From Podarcis raffonei (lineage: Eukaryota; Chordata; Lepidosauria; Squamata; Lacertidae): a stretch of 64,000 nt of DNA. Where the stretch lies: assembly GCF_027172205.1 (NCBI RefSeq), contig NC_070614.1, positions 40,492,001 through 40,556,000 of the forward strand, in the 5' to 3' direction. The notes beneath the pieces were generated by a model. It was not told where the DNA came from. It was given only the letters and a program-made list of their open reading frames with translations, and made no database searches. Each line of letters begins with the position of its first letter. Position 1 is the first letter of the stretch. Made by a program: the position numbers and the translations under genes. Positions 47,331 to 57,149 of this stretch are shown piece by piece.

Positions 47331-50054
47331 GGGGGGGGGGACTTTCCCAGCTTCTCTTTCAGGTCCGTCCCGATCAACTCATCAGGAGTTAGTCCGAGGA
47401 GCTCTTTCTTCAAGGTCTAGTGAGGTGCCTCTCTGAAATATTAGGTACACTTTTGCAAGGAAAGCCACATAAAGAGGGGGAGGAGTGATTTTGAAATCAG
47501 CAGATCCTCACCACGTACCTTCTTCCTCGCTACAATAATAATAATAATAAATAATAATAACAACAACAACAACAACAATTTTATTATTTATACCCCGCCC
47601 ATCTGGCAGGGTTTCCCCAGCCACTCTGGGTGGCTTCCAGCACATATAAAAATGTAAGATAACGTCAAACATTAAAAACTTCCTGATATAGGGCTGCCTT
47701 CAGATGCCTTATAAAAATTGTGTAGTTTTTTATTTCCTTGACCTCAGATGGTAGGGTGTTCCACAGGGAAGGTTCCACTGCCTGCTCCACATTTCCCCAA
47801 TGTGGAAATTAAATCCTATTTGGAAATCGCACCTAATATATTTCTCAATCAGTTCTGTCTGTCCACAGAGTGTTTTTCTTTTCAGTAATCTTACAAATTA
47901 AAACTTAGAACCACAGGACTGTCAAAACACATCCACCCATGCCACGTGTCTTGACATACTTGTCCTGCAGACTGGAAGCTATGATCTTCTTTCCACTTTT
48001 ATCCATTTGGAAGTATTTCAAAATTCACCACAGAATAAATAGGTAAAGATATAGGTAAAGGTAAAGGGACCCCTGACCATTAGGTCCAGTCGTGACCAAC
48101 TCTGGGGTTGCGGCGCTCATCTCGCTTTATTGGCAGAGAGGCGTACAGCTTCCGGGTCATGTGGCCAGCATGACTAAGCCGCTTCTGGCGAACCAGAGCA
48201 GTGCACGGAAACGCCGTTTACCTTCCCGCCGGAGCGGTACCTATTTATCTACTTGCACTTTTGACGTGCTTTCGAACTGCTAGGTTGGCAGGAAATAAAT
48301 GCATATAGCAGGTATTAAATATCTTACTATTTTCCGTTGCATCCTCTGTGCATCTTTACATCACCTTCATTTTACAGGGCTGCCTCTCAGCTGTTGTATT
48401 TTTCTCCTTTCTACATTTCCAAAAATTAGTTTTCTGATATTTAGTGGCCTTATAATCATGAAAGGGTTGCTTGTTTCATGCATCTAAGAAGCACCTCCGT
48501 TGAAATGCAGAGATGGTGTTATGCTCCTGTTAAATGAGTGAAAATGTTTCCAGTTCCATCCATTCCTGATTATTGTTGGGGATGGTTTGGGGGGCCCAGA
48601 GGTGGAACTGCCCTGCCGTCAAGAGTTTGGGGGTAAAAATCTAATGAGGTACCAGAAAGAAAACATTTTAAATTTTGTCTATAATCATGAATTATGTTTG
48701 GGTGGATTGGGAAACTCAAAACATCAACTCTCTTTTCTGTTCCAGCTGCATGCTGTAACCCTCAGATCCCTGTGCCTTCCACCAGTACCACCTCTGGAAG
48801 AAATGGTGAGCTCCAGCCTCTATCTTCTTTAATATTGTCCGTCCCCCATCAACATCCTTAAGCTAACCTCCAGGTCTCTCCTAGCTGTTGGCCTTTGCTC
48901 CAGCTTGCAGTAATCCTCTCACTTAAGCCAGATCCACACTACTGCAATGCCTGTCAATTTCATGCTGCTTTAATTGTCCAGGCTTCCCACACACACACAA
49001 AATGGGAATAGTAGTTTGCAGTAAGCTATACTTAGCCATGGAAAAAGCAAAGGCAGCTGTGTCTGTATTCTTTACTTAGCCAATGGCAAGAGCTTTCCTT
49101 AGGAAAATGAGGAGAGCTCACCAGGATATTGCAGAGAGGAGCAAGGCAGATGCACATAAAATACAAAGAGGAATGTACTCTGCTGCTAACTCACTAGCAT
49201 GAGTGAGGAAGGGTAATATTTCATCAATATATCCTCTTCTACTAGCCACAACATTCCCACAGATTCCACATACAGTGGTACCTCAGGTTAAGTACTTAAT
49301 TTGTTCTGGAGGTCTGTTCTTAAGCTGAAGCACAACTTTAGCTAATGGGGCCTCCCGCTGCTGCTGCACTGCCGGAGCCCAATTTCTGTTCTCATCCTGA
49401 AGCAAAGTTCTTAACCTGAGGTAATATTTCTGGGTTAGCGGAGTCTGTAACCTGAAGCGTATGTAACCTGAAGCATATGTAACCCGAGGTACCACTGTAC
49501 ACAGGAACAACACAAGAATCTGCCTCGTGTAGAGTCAACCCTTAGGCCCATCTAGCTTAGTACTGTCTACCCTGACTAGCTTTCCCACTGCTACTTGGAT
49601 ATGCTAGAGATTGAATCTGGAACCTTCTGCATCCCCTGCAGATGCTCTACCGCTGAGCTGTGGCCCTTCCCCCACCTGTGCACACCCTTAAGGATCCCAT
49701 AGTCTTCCCTCACAGAGCCAAGTGTAAATGTCTGGTGTGTGGCTGGATCCCTTGATTCTGGTTCTTCCTTTGGCAGAGACACAGCCTCCGGCTCCACCGG
49801 AGCAGCATTTCATTGAGCGGCACCGGGAGGCCCTGATCCAGAGGACGGCCACCGTGGAGGGGATCCTGGACGTGCTGCATGGCGATGTCCTGGATGACGA
49901 GCAGTACCAAAAGATCTCCTCCAAAAGCACCAGCCAGGAAAAAATGCGGGAGCTCTACAGGTTGCTGCCCAGCTGGAACCAAGCTTGCAAGGAGAAGCTG
50001 TACAAGGCCCTGAAGATGAAAAACAGGTTCCTCGTTGCCGACCTGGAAGGATAA
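46976..50054 (+). CDS. PYCARD: PYCARD (ASC) inflammasome adaptor, complete, three exons
   Basis: Cytosolic adaptor: its PYD polymerises with NLRP/AIM2 sensors and its CARD recruits caspase-1. Exons 46976-47252, 48746-48805, 49777-50054; phases 1 and 1 fit; 615 nt, 204 codons plus stop (human 195). PYD (about residues 1-90): MAKRARQRLMDALENLHDGE, LRKFKAKL, IPLEE, IPRGRLEKADAVDLPSLL. Linker: TACCNPQIPVPSTSTTSGRN. CARD (about 120-204): HFIERHREALIQRTATVEGI, LDVLHGDVLDDEQYQKI, KMRELYRLLPSWNQACKEKL. The three-exon layout with a short linker exon is the same as in mammals. Borders: AAGA|GTAAGG, TTCCAG|CTG, AATG|GTGAGC, TTTGGCAG|AGA. Intron 2 holds MITE copy D and a SINE; intron 1 holds an L2 piece and a Sauria SINE. 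Confidence 0.96.
47533..47579. repeat. (AAT)n(AAC)n microsatellite
   Basis: Tandem AAT then AAC units, the tail of the minus-strand L2 fragment that follows. Confidence 0.93.
47580..47800 (-). mobile_element. L2-type LINE 3' end
   Basis: On the minus strand it ends CCAGCCACTCTGGGTGGC in reverse (AGAGTGGCTGGGGAAACCCTG CCAGATGGGCGGGGTATAAAT), with GGAACACCCTACCATCTGAG upstream. Family of 22565. Confidence 0.85.
48052..48295 (-). mobile_element. Sauria SINE, lacking its tRNA head
   Basis: GGTAAAGGTAAAGGGACCCC TGACCATTAGGTCCAGTCGTG ... CTTCTGGCGAACCAGAGCAG ... GAGCGGTACCTATTTATCTAC ... TGCTAGGTTGGCAGG. This is the body and BovB-like 3' tail of the Sauria SINE, found only in lepidosaurs. The tRNA-like head expected after GGCAGG is absent. 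Confidence 0.92.
48746..48805 (+). CDS. PYCARD: PYCARD exon 2, linker
   Basis: A 60-nt exon, rich in Pro, Ser and Thr, between TTCTGTTCCAG and AAATG|GTGAGC. Its loss would keep the frame, as in the short human ASC isoform lacking the linker. Confidence 0.88.
49273..49497 (+). mobile_element. Palindromic Tigger-like MITE, copy D
   Basis: Ends CAGTGGTACCTCAGG ... AACCCGAGGTACCACTG with TA flanks, in PYCARD intron 2. Confidence 0.9.
49505..49672 (-). mobile_element. SINE (tRNA-Ala-like head)
   Basis: On the minus strand CACAGCTCAGCGGTAGAGCAT CTGCAGGGGATGCAGAAGG, B box GATTCAATCTC, tail AGTACTAAGCTAGATGGGCC ... GAGGCAGATTCTTG. It ends shortly before PYCARD exon 3. Confidence 0.78.
49777..50054 (+). 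CDS. PYCARD: PYCARD exon 3, CARD and stop
   Basis: Starts ETQPPAPPEQHFIERHREAL and runs to FLVADLEG then TAA (50052-50054). Complete CARD with acidic and basic helix faces. Acceptor TCCTTTGGCAG. Confidence 0.96.
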
Positions 50055-50334
50055 AAAGGGCAGCCAAGGCACAGCCCCATTCTGGGGCACAGGAATTCCG
50101 CCTCGGCATGTCAGGGGACTACCTTGAAGCCATGTAATATCTTGTATGAGCAAGAAAAACAAGGCAATATACTCTGGGGAAGGAAATGCAGGCAGCCACA
50201 GCAGGAAGAACCTGGAGGAGGCCGTCACATTTGACTCGGGGACACTGGAGTGAGAAGGAACATGAATCTGTCCTTTTTGATAAAGGCCAATTCTATTTTC
50301 TCTTTGTGTTTAGCCCCCTCGGTGCTTGTAGGAA

Positions 50335-50609
50335 CCATGATGTGTGGGAATGTTCTTGGATGCAAGAGAGGATGCATTGTTTGATTATAGCCTTTCCAAC
50401 TTGGGTTAACAAGTTCACAATTTAGCAGAGTAACATTCCCCTTTTTAAACTTACAGCGGATGCGTTTGCTCAGGCTCGCTAAAGCCTCTATAATAACTGT
50501 TCTGGTATTTCCCCCTTATTCCCTCATAAAAGATAAGACACGACACAGTCTTCTATAAAAGTATAAAAAGAGTTTACTCATATTTTGTTCACAATCGGAT
50601 CCCAGAAGG
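50335..50609 (-). repeat. Unclassified interspersed repeat, copy 1 (LTR-like)
   Basis: Close match, inverted, to 63120-63385. On the minus strand it includes CTTTTTATACTTTTATAGAAG, GAGGGAATAAG, ACCAGAACA, and GCAAACGCATCCGCTGTAAG. The TATA-like and AATAA-like boxes and a TGTTTGTCC ... CCAGAACA span (50882-50498) suggest an LTR with a little flanking internal sequence, but this is not proven. Confidence 0.55.
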
Positions 50610-50934
50610 CAGACTTAGCTTAGAAAAGTAACATAAACCTTGAAACTATCTCATAAGGAGACAGTCCCTCTGTCCTCTCTTGGCTGGAAGCCAAGAGAGC
50701 ATCTGGCTAAGCAGATGTTGCTTCTTTGATGCATGTAGTCAAAGAGAGAGAGATGGCTGTCCTACCCTGTGCTTTTGTCGTTACCTGCACAGGTGAGGCC
50801 ACACCCACCTCTAGTCACATGCAGAGGAAGTCTGTCCCAGCCCAGAAGGAAACAGGAAGTTTACCTGCTGGCTGGACAAACATTCCTCCCCATGTGTAAA
50901 GATGTTCATTCTAGGAATGTTGTACAGTGGTAGC

Positions 50935-51150
50935 TTGGGTTAAGTACTTAATTCGTTTTGGAGGTCCGTTCTTAACCTGAAACTGTTCTTAACCTGAAGC
51001 ACCACTTTAGCTAATGGGGCCTCCTGCTGCTGCCGCGCCGCTGGAGCACAATTTCTGTTCTCATCCTGAAGCAAAGTTCTTAACCCGAGGTACTATTTCT
51101 GGGTTAGCGGAGTCTGTAACCTGAAGCGTATGTAACCCGAGGTACCACTG
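50935..51150 (+). mobile_element. Palindromic Tigger-like MITE, copy E
   Basis: Ends CAGTGGTAGCTTGGG ... AACCCGAGGTACCACTG, TA target. Confidence 0.9.
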
Positions 51151-51987
51151 TACTTGACTGCTCTTGTGTTTCACATCCCACATGATGCCCTCAGAGAACC
51201 CACTGGTGCCTGCCAAGGTCCCCTGCCCCTCCCAGATTAATTTTTTTCTTTAAAAAACTGGTGGTTGGTAGGTCATTTTTTTGGGGGGGGTGTCCTTGTT
51301 TGGAAACCTGTTCTCTGCTTTTGTGAGATGTTTGAGGTGTTTTGAGTGGGTAGGTTCTGAGCATTGCCATCTCCCCCCCCCCCCGTGAATTGGGATTTTG
51401 TAGTGCCCATGGCAGTTTCCTAGATTTCCAAATGGGCCCCTGATCCCCAAAAGTTTAGGAAATCTGCTCCAGAGAAAATGATTCTACCTCCTATATGAAG
51501 AACAGACAAGCAGGGGCCGTCATATGGCCTGGATTCTAACCTTTCCACCCAGTAAAGAGGTGGCGAATAAACTAGTACATTTTGTTATTGATACTATATT
51601 TATCATTTTTCAAATACTTAAAATTGACTAAGGATTTGTATGCAGATTAAAAGTCCTACCTCAGCGGCTTGCAATTTAAAATTCAGAATCCAAAAGGAAA
51701 AAGAGAAGAGGAGGGAAGAGGAAAACAAGCAGCCTCTAGCACTAGCTCTTAGTTACATGGTTCTGAGTACGTTGAGCTTGACTGAAACATTTCAGGGAGG
51801 AGAGGAACCGAATGGCAGCTGTTTGCTCAGCTGAACCAAGGGAGAAGGCTTTCTGCTCCACCTCTTCCTCCACTGCAGCCAGGTGGCCACTGGCTGGTGA
51901 TAGTTTAGAGGGAGGAGGAGGAGGAGGCTAATGGACGCAAATCTCTCAAGCTCTTTCTCTGCAGCAGCCATACAATTTAAGGGATAA

Positions 51988-52102
51988 ATTGCTTTGCATG
52001 CAGATGGTCCTGTATTCAATCTCCTCTTTGAAACTCTGGGAAATCGCTGCCTGTCAGTGTAGACACTACTGAACTAGATCAGCCAAATAATCTGACTCAG
52101 TA
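51988..52102 (+). mobile_element. SINE fragment, target of a Tigger insertion
   Basis: TTGCTTTGCATGCAGATGG, TATTCAATCTCC, then GTAGACACTACTGAACTAGA ... TCTGACTCAGTA. The usual tail (CAGTATAAGGCAG) is broken exactly at TA by the element starting at 52103. Confidence 0.7.
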
Positions 52103-53260
52103 CAGTGGTATCTTGGTTCTCAAACTTAATCTGTTCCAGAAGTCCGTTCCAAAACCAAAGTGTTCCAAAACCAAGGTGCGCTTTCCCATAGAAAGTAATG
52201 CAAAACGGATTAATCCGTTCTAGACTTTTAAAAACAACCCCTAAAACAGCAATTTAACATGAATTTTACTCTCTAACAAGACCATTGATTTCTAAAATGA
52301 AAGCAATAATCAATGTACTGTACTATAAATAAATAAGACAGTACTGTATTGTAGATGCGAAAAATTAAAATTACATTTTTTTCTTACCTGCACTGATGAT
52401 AGTCATTGTTTGGATGCAGGGGGGCTTTTATCCATTTCCGCAGTCACACAATCAATCAGTAGCTGAACTGGATTCCGCACAGTCACAAAAACAAATTACA
52501 GTGGTGCCTCGCAAGACGAAATTAATTCGTTCCGCAAGTTTTTTCTTCTTGCGAGTTTTTCGTCTTGCGAAGCACAGTTTCCCATAGGAATGCATTGAAA
52601 ATCAATTAATGCGTTCCTATGGAGACCGCTTGCCAGGCTGGCGGTGTGGAGAAGGGCTTTTCTCCCCACCGCAAGCCTTCAGGACAGGTACGGGAACAGA
52701 GGGGAAGGCACGCAGCGCTTCTCCTCTGTTCCTGGGGCTTGCGGTGGGAGGAGGGTTTTTCCTCCCCACCACCAACATTCAGAACAGCATTCTGAATGTT
52801 GGCGGTGGGAAGGAAAACCCTCCTCCCACCGCAAGTCTTCAGGACAGCCATCCGAAGGCTGGCGGCGGGAGGAGGTCTCTCCGCCCCACCGCCAGCCTTC
52901 GGAGGAGGTCCGACGACAGTGGGGAAGACGCGCTGCGCTTCCCCGCTGTCCTGGAGATTTCCCTATGGGCTTTCGTCTTGCGAAGGAAGCCCATAGGGAA
53001 ATTCGTTTTGCGAAGCACCTCCAAAACGGAAAACCCTTTCGTCTAGCGGGTTTTTCGTCTTGCGAGGCGTTCGTCTTGCGGGGCACCACTGTAACCGAAA
53101 AAGCCTCAAAAACAAAAACGCAAACCAGAAGTCCGTTTGACTTCTGAAATGTTCGAAAACTAAGCCACAGCTTCTGATTGTGCAGGCACCCCTGAAACAA
53201 TAGCCAACAGTCGCATTGGACATTTTTGTTTCCAGTTCAGCCATTGTTCCACTTTATTAG
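52103..53260 (+). mobile_element. Tigger-like DNA transposon remnant, split by a nested element
   Basis: Starts CAGTGGTATCTTGGTTCTC AAACTTAATCTGTTCC after a TA. Its right part resumes at 53094 (CCAGAAGTCCGTTTGACTTC TGAAATGTTCGAAAAC). No transposase frame is left. The right end is unclear; 53260 is approximate. Confidence 0.65.
52499..53091 (+). mobile_element. Nested Tigger-like non-autonomous element, complete
   Basis: Ends CAGTGGTGCCTCGCAAGACG ... CGTCTTGCGGGGCACCACTG, TA at both sides (52497-52498, 53092-53093). 593 bp. The centre holds tandem 'gcggtgggagga...ccttca' units of about 90 bases, some inverted. It landed inside the 52103 element. Confidence 0.9.
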
Positions 53261-53462
53261 CTGTTCTGCAGTGCTTCCCCAGGAGAGAGAGAGAGCAAAC
53301 ACATTTCCATCAGCAGGCAAACAAAAAAGGGTATGATCTGATGCAAGGAGGAAATGCGAAATCCTTTGTCGGAGTTTCCCTCCATAGAAGTTCAGTGAAA
53401 AATAATTCATAGAGGTGTTCACAGAGGAATTTATGAAGTCCTAATCCCTTTATACACATGTA

Positions 53463-53688
53463 CAGTGGTACCTCGGGTTACATACGCTTCAGATTACAGA
53501 CTCTGCTAACCCAGAAATAGTACCTCGGGTTAAGAACTTTGCTTTAGGATGAGAACAGAAATCGTGCTCTGGCGGCGCGGCAGCAGCATTAAGCCCCATT
53601 AGCTAAAGTGGTGCTTCAGGTTAAGAACAGTTTCAGGTTAAGTACGGACCTCTGGAACGAATTAAGTACTTAACCTGAGGTACCACTG
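53463..53688 (-). mobile_element. Palindromic Tigger-like MITE, copy F
   Basis: Ends CAGTGGTACCTCGGGTTACA ... TTAACCTGAGGTACCACTG; TA target; reversed relative to copies A-E and H. Confidence 0.92.
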
Positions 53689-53960
53689 TACAGTAAACAG
53701 AAATTGTCATTTTGGGTGCAGATTTTCCCCACCCTTCAAATGACCCATCCCACAGCATCCGTTTCTTGCTCACTGTGGTGTGAATGGAAGAAACTACACA
53801 CAGGAAAGAAAACACATGCGCGGAAAGTCAATTTCAAATTTTACTCATAGTTTACAGTGGAAGAGCAATGCTTGGGTTGCAGTAGGAAGCAGCCGGTGAC
53901 AGGTGGGAAAACCCTTGAGATGCATCATGTTTCCTTAACCGTTGTTAGAGAACTAAGGTA

Positions 53961-54186
53961 CAGTGGTACCTCAGGTTACATACGCTTCAGGTTACAGACT
54001 CCGCTAACCCAGAAATAGTGCTTCAGGTTAAGAACTTTGCTTCAGGATGAGAATAGAAATCGTGCTCCAGCGGCGTGGTGGCAGCAGGAGGCCCCATTAG
54101 CTAAAGTGGTGCTTCAGGTTAAGAACAGTTTCAGGTTAAGTACGGACCTCCGGAACGAATTAAGTACTTAACCTGAGGTACCACTG
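53961..54186 (-). mobile_element. Palindromic Tigger-like MITE, copy G
   Basis: Same orientation as copy F and 272 bases away; TA target. Confidence 0.92.
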
Positions 54187-54357
54187 TACTGATGGAACCC
54201 AGAGCGTTTGAGAAAGCGTTGAGTTCCCCCTCCCCTGCCAAATGACAAAGCAGAGGAGGAAAAGAGGGGAAACCGCTCCTTCTGCCCTGGGATGGCGAAA
54301 TCTTTCTTAGTGCAGCCCAAAATGCCCCCAGCCCCCAATCGCCTGCCGAAAGAGAGG

Positions 54358-54400
54358 GAGGGAGAGAGAAAGAAAGAGAGAGAGAGAGAGAGAGAGAAGG
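54358..54400. repeat. (GA)n tract
   Basis: GAGAGA units followed by (GGCA)n; about 40 bases. Confidence 0.93.
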
Positions 54401-54735
54401 CAGGCAGGCAGGCTTTCCTGCAAGCTCCCTCCAGCGTTGGCAACACCTGCTGCAGGAGCCCCAAGCGCCTGTGCACTCCGCCCTGCCAAGCACCGGCGCT
54501 GCTTTCCCGAGGGTGCTGCTTGCAGTTCAGGGGAGCCAACTTGAATAAGCTACTGGGAGGCGCAGGTAAGCCTTGCCCCACATAATGGATCACAAGATCA
54601 CACCCTTTGAATGACTGTGACCGTCAGCCTTGGAGGTGGACCTGGCCCCCTCAAATATTTTAGGGGGGGGCAAAAGGACCTCGGGCCCTGGGAGTTGGCT
54701 GCTATGCTGCAGTTAATCCCACTGAAGATCTGGGC

Positions 54736-55039
54736 CAGGGGTCAGCAAACATACCGTGCCTCAGGCCAGTGTCCCGAGCGCCTCCTCCGACTTGGCCTCC
54801 TCCGACTCAGATGTGCACTGGAAATAACGCTTGCGCATGCGCAAATAATGCTTGTGCATTCCCAAATAACACATGCGCATGTGCACAAGCTATTTCTGGT
54901 ACTCCTCCAAGTGGGCAGCTGCGCAGCGCAGTGCCGGTAAGAGCGGGCGGTGGCACCAGGCAGTGGGGGTCGCCACGGGCCAGATAAACGAGTGCCTCGG
55001 GCCTTATCCAGCCTGCGGACCTTAGTTTGGGGACCCCTG
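54736..55039 (+). mobile_element. hAT-like non-autonomous element, complete
   Basis: Ends CAGGGGTCAGCAAAC ... TTTGGGGACCCCTG; 8-bp flanks ATCTGGGC (54728-54735) and ATCTGGGT (55040-55047). 304 bp. It interrupts the 3' side of the minus-strand PYD copy. Confidence 0.9.
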
Positions 55040-55047
55040 ATCTGGGT

Positions 55048-55540
55048 GGTCGGGTGCGGGGCGTTGCCCTCCATGTAGTAGTGAAGCCGGAGCAGGCTCA
55101 TGTGCATGGCATCCTCTCCTTCAGTGCCCTCTGGGGATGGCATGCATCCATCAACTGGAATTGCCTTTAGTTTCCCCCTGAACTTCTGCAGCTCATCTTT
55201 CAGGTTCTCGAGGGTGTCCTTCAGGCACCGGCGCGTGGGCGTTCGCAGGATTTTTTTTTTGGGGGGGGTAGGAGTTTTGTTGGGGGGGCAAAGCCGACGT
55301 GATTGTTCAGTTAGTCCTTTCTCTTGTTTTACTTCATCTAGGCCCCCCTGGTTGCGCCCCCCTGCAGCGGCAGACGGTCTTCGGGATCCCGCAGCCAGAA
55401 GGTGGGCAGCCACTTTGGGTTCTCCGAGGAAGAGGCGGCGGCCAAGGGCTTCCCTTCCGCGCTGAGAAAGAGGCGCGCTCCACCCTCTTTCTTTGCTCAC
55501 CAGGCGGTTCCGTTTCTGCCTTTCTGGGTCCTGCGGTTAA
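55048..55540 (-). pseudogene. Decayed inverted copy of the PYCARD promoter and first (PYD) exon
   Basis: On the minus strand the frame at about 55236-55048 reads LKDTLENLKDELQKFRGKLK, AIPVDG, then GEDAMHMSLLRLHYYMEGN, a pyrin domain covering helices 1 to about 5. It matches PYCARD exon 1 (LMDALENLHDGELRKFKAKL). Upstream, 55540-55400 matches the PYCARD leader: GAAAGGCAGAA, GGTGAGCAAA, CGCCTCTTTCTCAGCGCGGAA and CCTCTTCCTCGGAG appear in the same order. The usual start Met, IPRG loop and last helix are missing, no splice donor follows, and a hAT element sits directly at the end (55047). So it is most likely a dead duplicate, or less likely a relic exon of another PYD gene. Confidence 0.7.
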
Positions 55541-56480
55541 GCAAATGCGGATGTGCTCCTTTTGGCAGCGGGGGGAGAGAGGAGATGCTGGTGGCCGATA
55601 CGCTTTTAGAGGTTGAGCCAAACTTGGAAGGAAGCGGCGTGTTTTCATTTTGCCGTCCCCCCCCCCCCCCCGCCAGCAAGCCAGCCAGTCTTCTGGGAGC
55701 GCCGGGAAGACCCTTCCCACGTTCTCGCCTTCCCAGGTCCGGCGCTGATTCTCTGCTCGACGGGAGGAAACCTCGGGAGTCTCCGCCCCCGCCAAGCGCC
55801 CGCGGAGGAGCCGCTTCCCCGAGGGCGTCGCCCGCCTCCTCCTTCCTCCTTTCGGACGCTGCCGCCTCTCCGGCTCTGCCGCCGGGCGCGACTTTCCTCT
55901 GGGCAGGGGCGCCATGACGACCCCCGAAGACCCCTGGGCGAAGGAGCCCCTGGAGGAAGGAGGCGAGAAGCTGAAGGCGAAAGAGGCCGGCAAGTCCACC
56001 GAGAAGAAGGGGGGGAGGAAGGAAGGGGAGAAGGAGGTGGATCCCCTCCTCAAGTTGCAGAGACGGCAGAGGTCCCGAAGCCTTTACGGTGCTGGGCACC
56101 CGAGTAGCAGCGGCGGCGACTTTTCCCTCTGGTGCCTCCCCAGGAGCAGTCTTCATATCTCTTGCGCCTTGCGATGGGCCCTGCAGGATTTGAATGAGGA
56201 CGAGCGGCGGAGTTTCCTGGGCAAACTGCGCGAGATCCCGCTCGAGGAGGGCTTCGTCCGCATCCCCGGGGAGGTTCTGCACAAGGCAGGCGCCTCTCGC
56301 CTCGGAGACCCGCTGCTCAGCTACTACGGCGGAACTTACGCAGTCGAGGTGGCGGCCAAAGCACTGAGGACCGTTGGTCGCAAAGACAAGGCGGGCAGGC
56401 TCCTCTCCGTCAGGGATGGTAAGGCTTTGGTGGATCCTGACCTTCGCAGCCGATCAGTCTGACAGCAGATCCTTCCATTC
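55360..56480. promoter_or_regulatory. CpG-rich segment over the PYD pair
   Basis: Dense CG dinucleotides, unlike the flanking AT-rich DNA. It lies between the minus-strand PYD copy and the plus-strand PYD frame, so it could act as a two-way promoter; that is inference. Confidence 0.5.
55914..56462 (+). CDS. PYD protein with lysine-rich N-terminal extension (182 codons, or exon 1 of a longer gene)
   Basis: Not identified as a named gene. Residues 1-85 are charged and low in complexity (MTTPEDPWAKEPLEEGGEKL, then repeated K/E/G). Residues about 86-165 form a pyrin domain: LRWALQDLNEDERRSFLGKL, REIPLEEGF, IPGEVLHKAGA, LLSYYGGTYAVEVAAKALR. PYDs mediate homotypic binding to ASC and inflammasome sensors. 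The stretch GAGATCCCGCTCGAGGA is shared base for base with PYCARD exon 1. A good phase-1 donor GGGATG|GTAAGG at 56418 mirrors the PYCARD exon 1 end, so the frame may splice on to exons I cannot find; if not, it stops TGA at 56462 and would be a PYD-only protein. The start is the first ATG with a continuous frame. An acceptor-like CCTCCCCAG at 56140 leaves open that part of the extension is intron. Confidence 0.68.
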   Translation: MTTPEDPWAKEPLEEGGEKLKAKEAGKSTEKKGGRKEGEKEVDPLLKLQRRQRSRSLYGAGHPSSSGGDFSLWCLPRSSLHISCALRWALQDLNEDERRSFLGKLREIPLEEGFVRIPGEVLHKAGASRLGDPLLSYYGGTYAVEVAAKALRTVGRKDKAGRLLSVRDGKALVDPDLRSRSV

Positions 56481-57140
56481 CTGGTTGCGCCAGCCCAGCG
56501 CTGAGCTGCAGCCGCGAAGGAGGGAAGGAAAAACAACCATCGGCTTGGAATGTTTGGAAGTATCTTTACTTTAGCGCCAGGCATTTAGCGCATATGCAAT
56601 AATTTGGTATGTTTCAGCAGTCTGGTGGCTTTAAAAATTACAAATACCTTCAGCGCCCTTAGGACACACAGAACAATACCCATTACAATTAATAGCCAAA
56701 ATATGTAGAAAAAGAACAAGGAAGTAAAAATGTGACCACAATAAGCTTTGGACCATTTCAAACAAGACACTCAGTATGGAGGATACTGGCCTCTACAAGA
56801 TGGCATTGTGTCCAACCCAGTGATTTTTGGGGTCCAAAAAACTGTCAAGGGTGTCAGCCAAGAATAGCCTATATATTAAACATAATGAGGAGCTGAGAGT
56901 GTGCACCCCACAGTAAGCTTCTCTCCACCCACAATGATACAGCCACACCCCCAGGAGACTGTCGGTGGATCATATCCATCCCAATGTCTAATGTATGTGG
57001 ACCCAACAGCAAAAAATTGCCAAAATATTTAGACTACAATAAAGTGCTTTTCATAGCCATCCTTTTCCTTGTAAGAATTCTCAGGTCATTGTCAATCTTG
57101 CTTCAGATTGAGAGGCAACTGGTGAAATTCAGAAGGAAAA
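56480..57140. other. Stretch downstream of the PYD frame, no gene recognised
   Basis: No CARD, SPRY or other exon expected for a spliced PYD gene is visible. AT-rich and probably old repeat sequence. Confidence 0.4.
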
Positions 57141-57149
57141 GGTCACTTT

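Noticed and set aside
52609-53244. Overlapping frames on both strands of 145 to 173 codons
   Set aside because: They translate the GC-rich tandem centre of a nested Tigger-like element; both strands are equally open.
54292-54593. Open frames on both strands near 54.3-54.6 kb
   Set aside because: Driven by the (GA)n tract; no domain and no splice context.
55334-56282. Long minus-strand frames of 239 and 261 codons
   Set aside because: They lie opposite the plus-strand PYD frame in CpG-rich DNA with few stop codons; translations are low in complexity with no domain.
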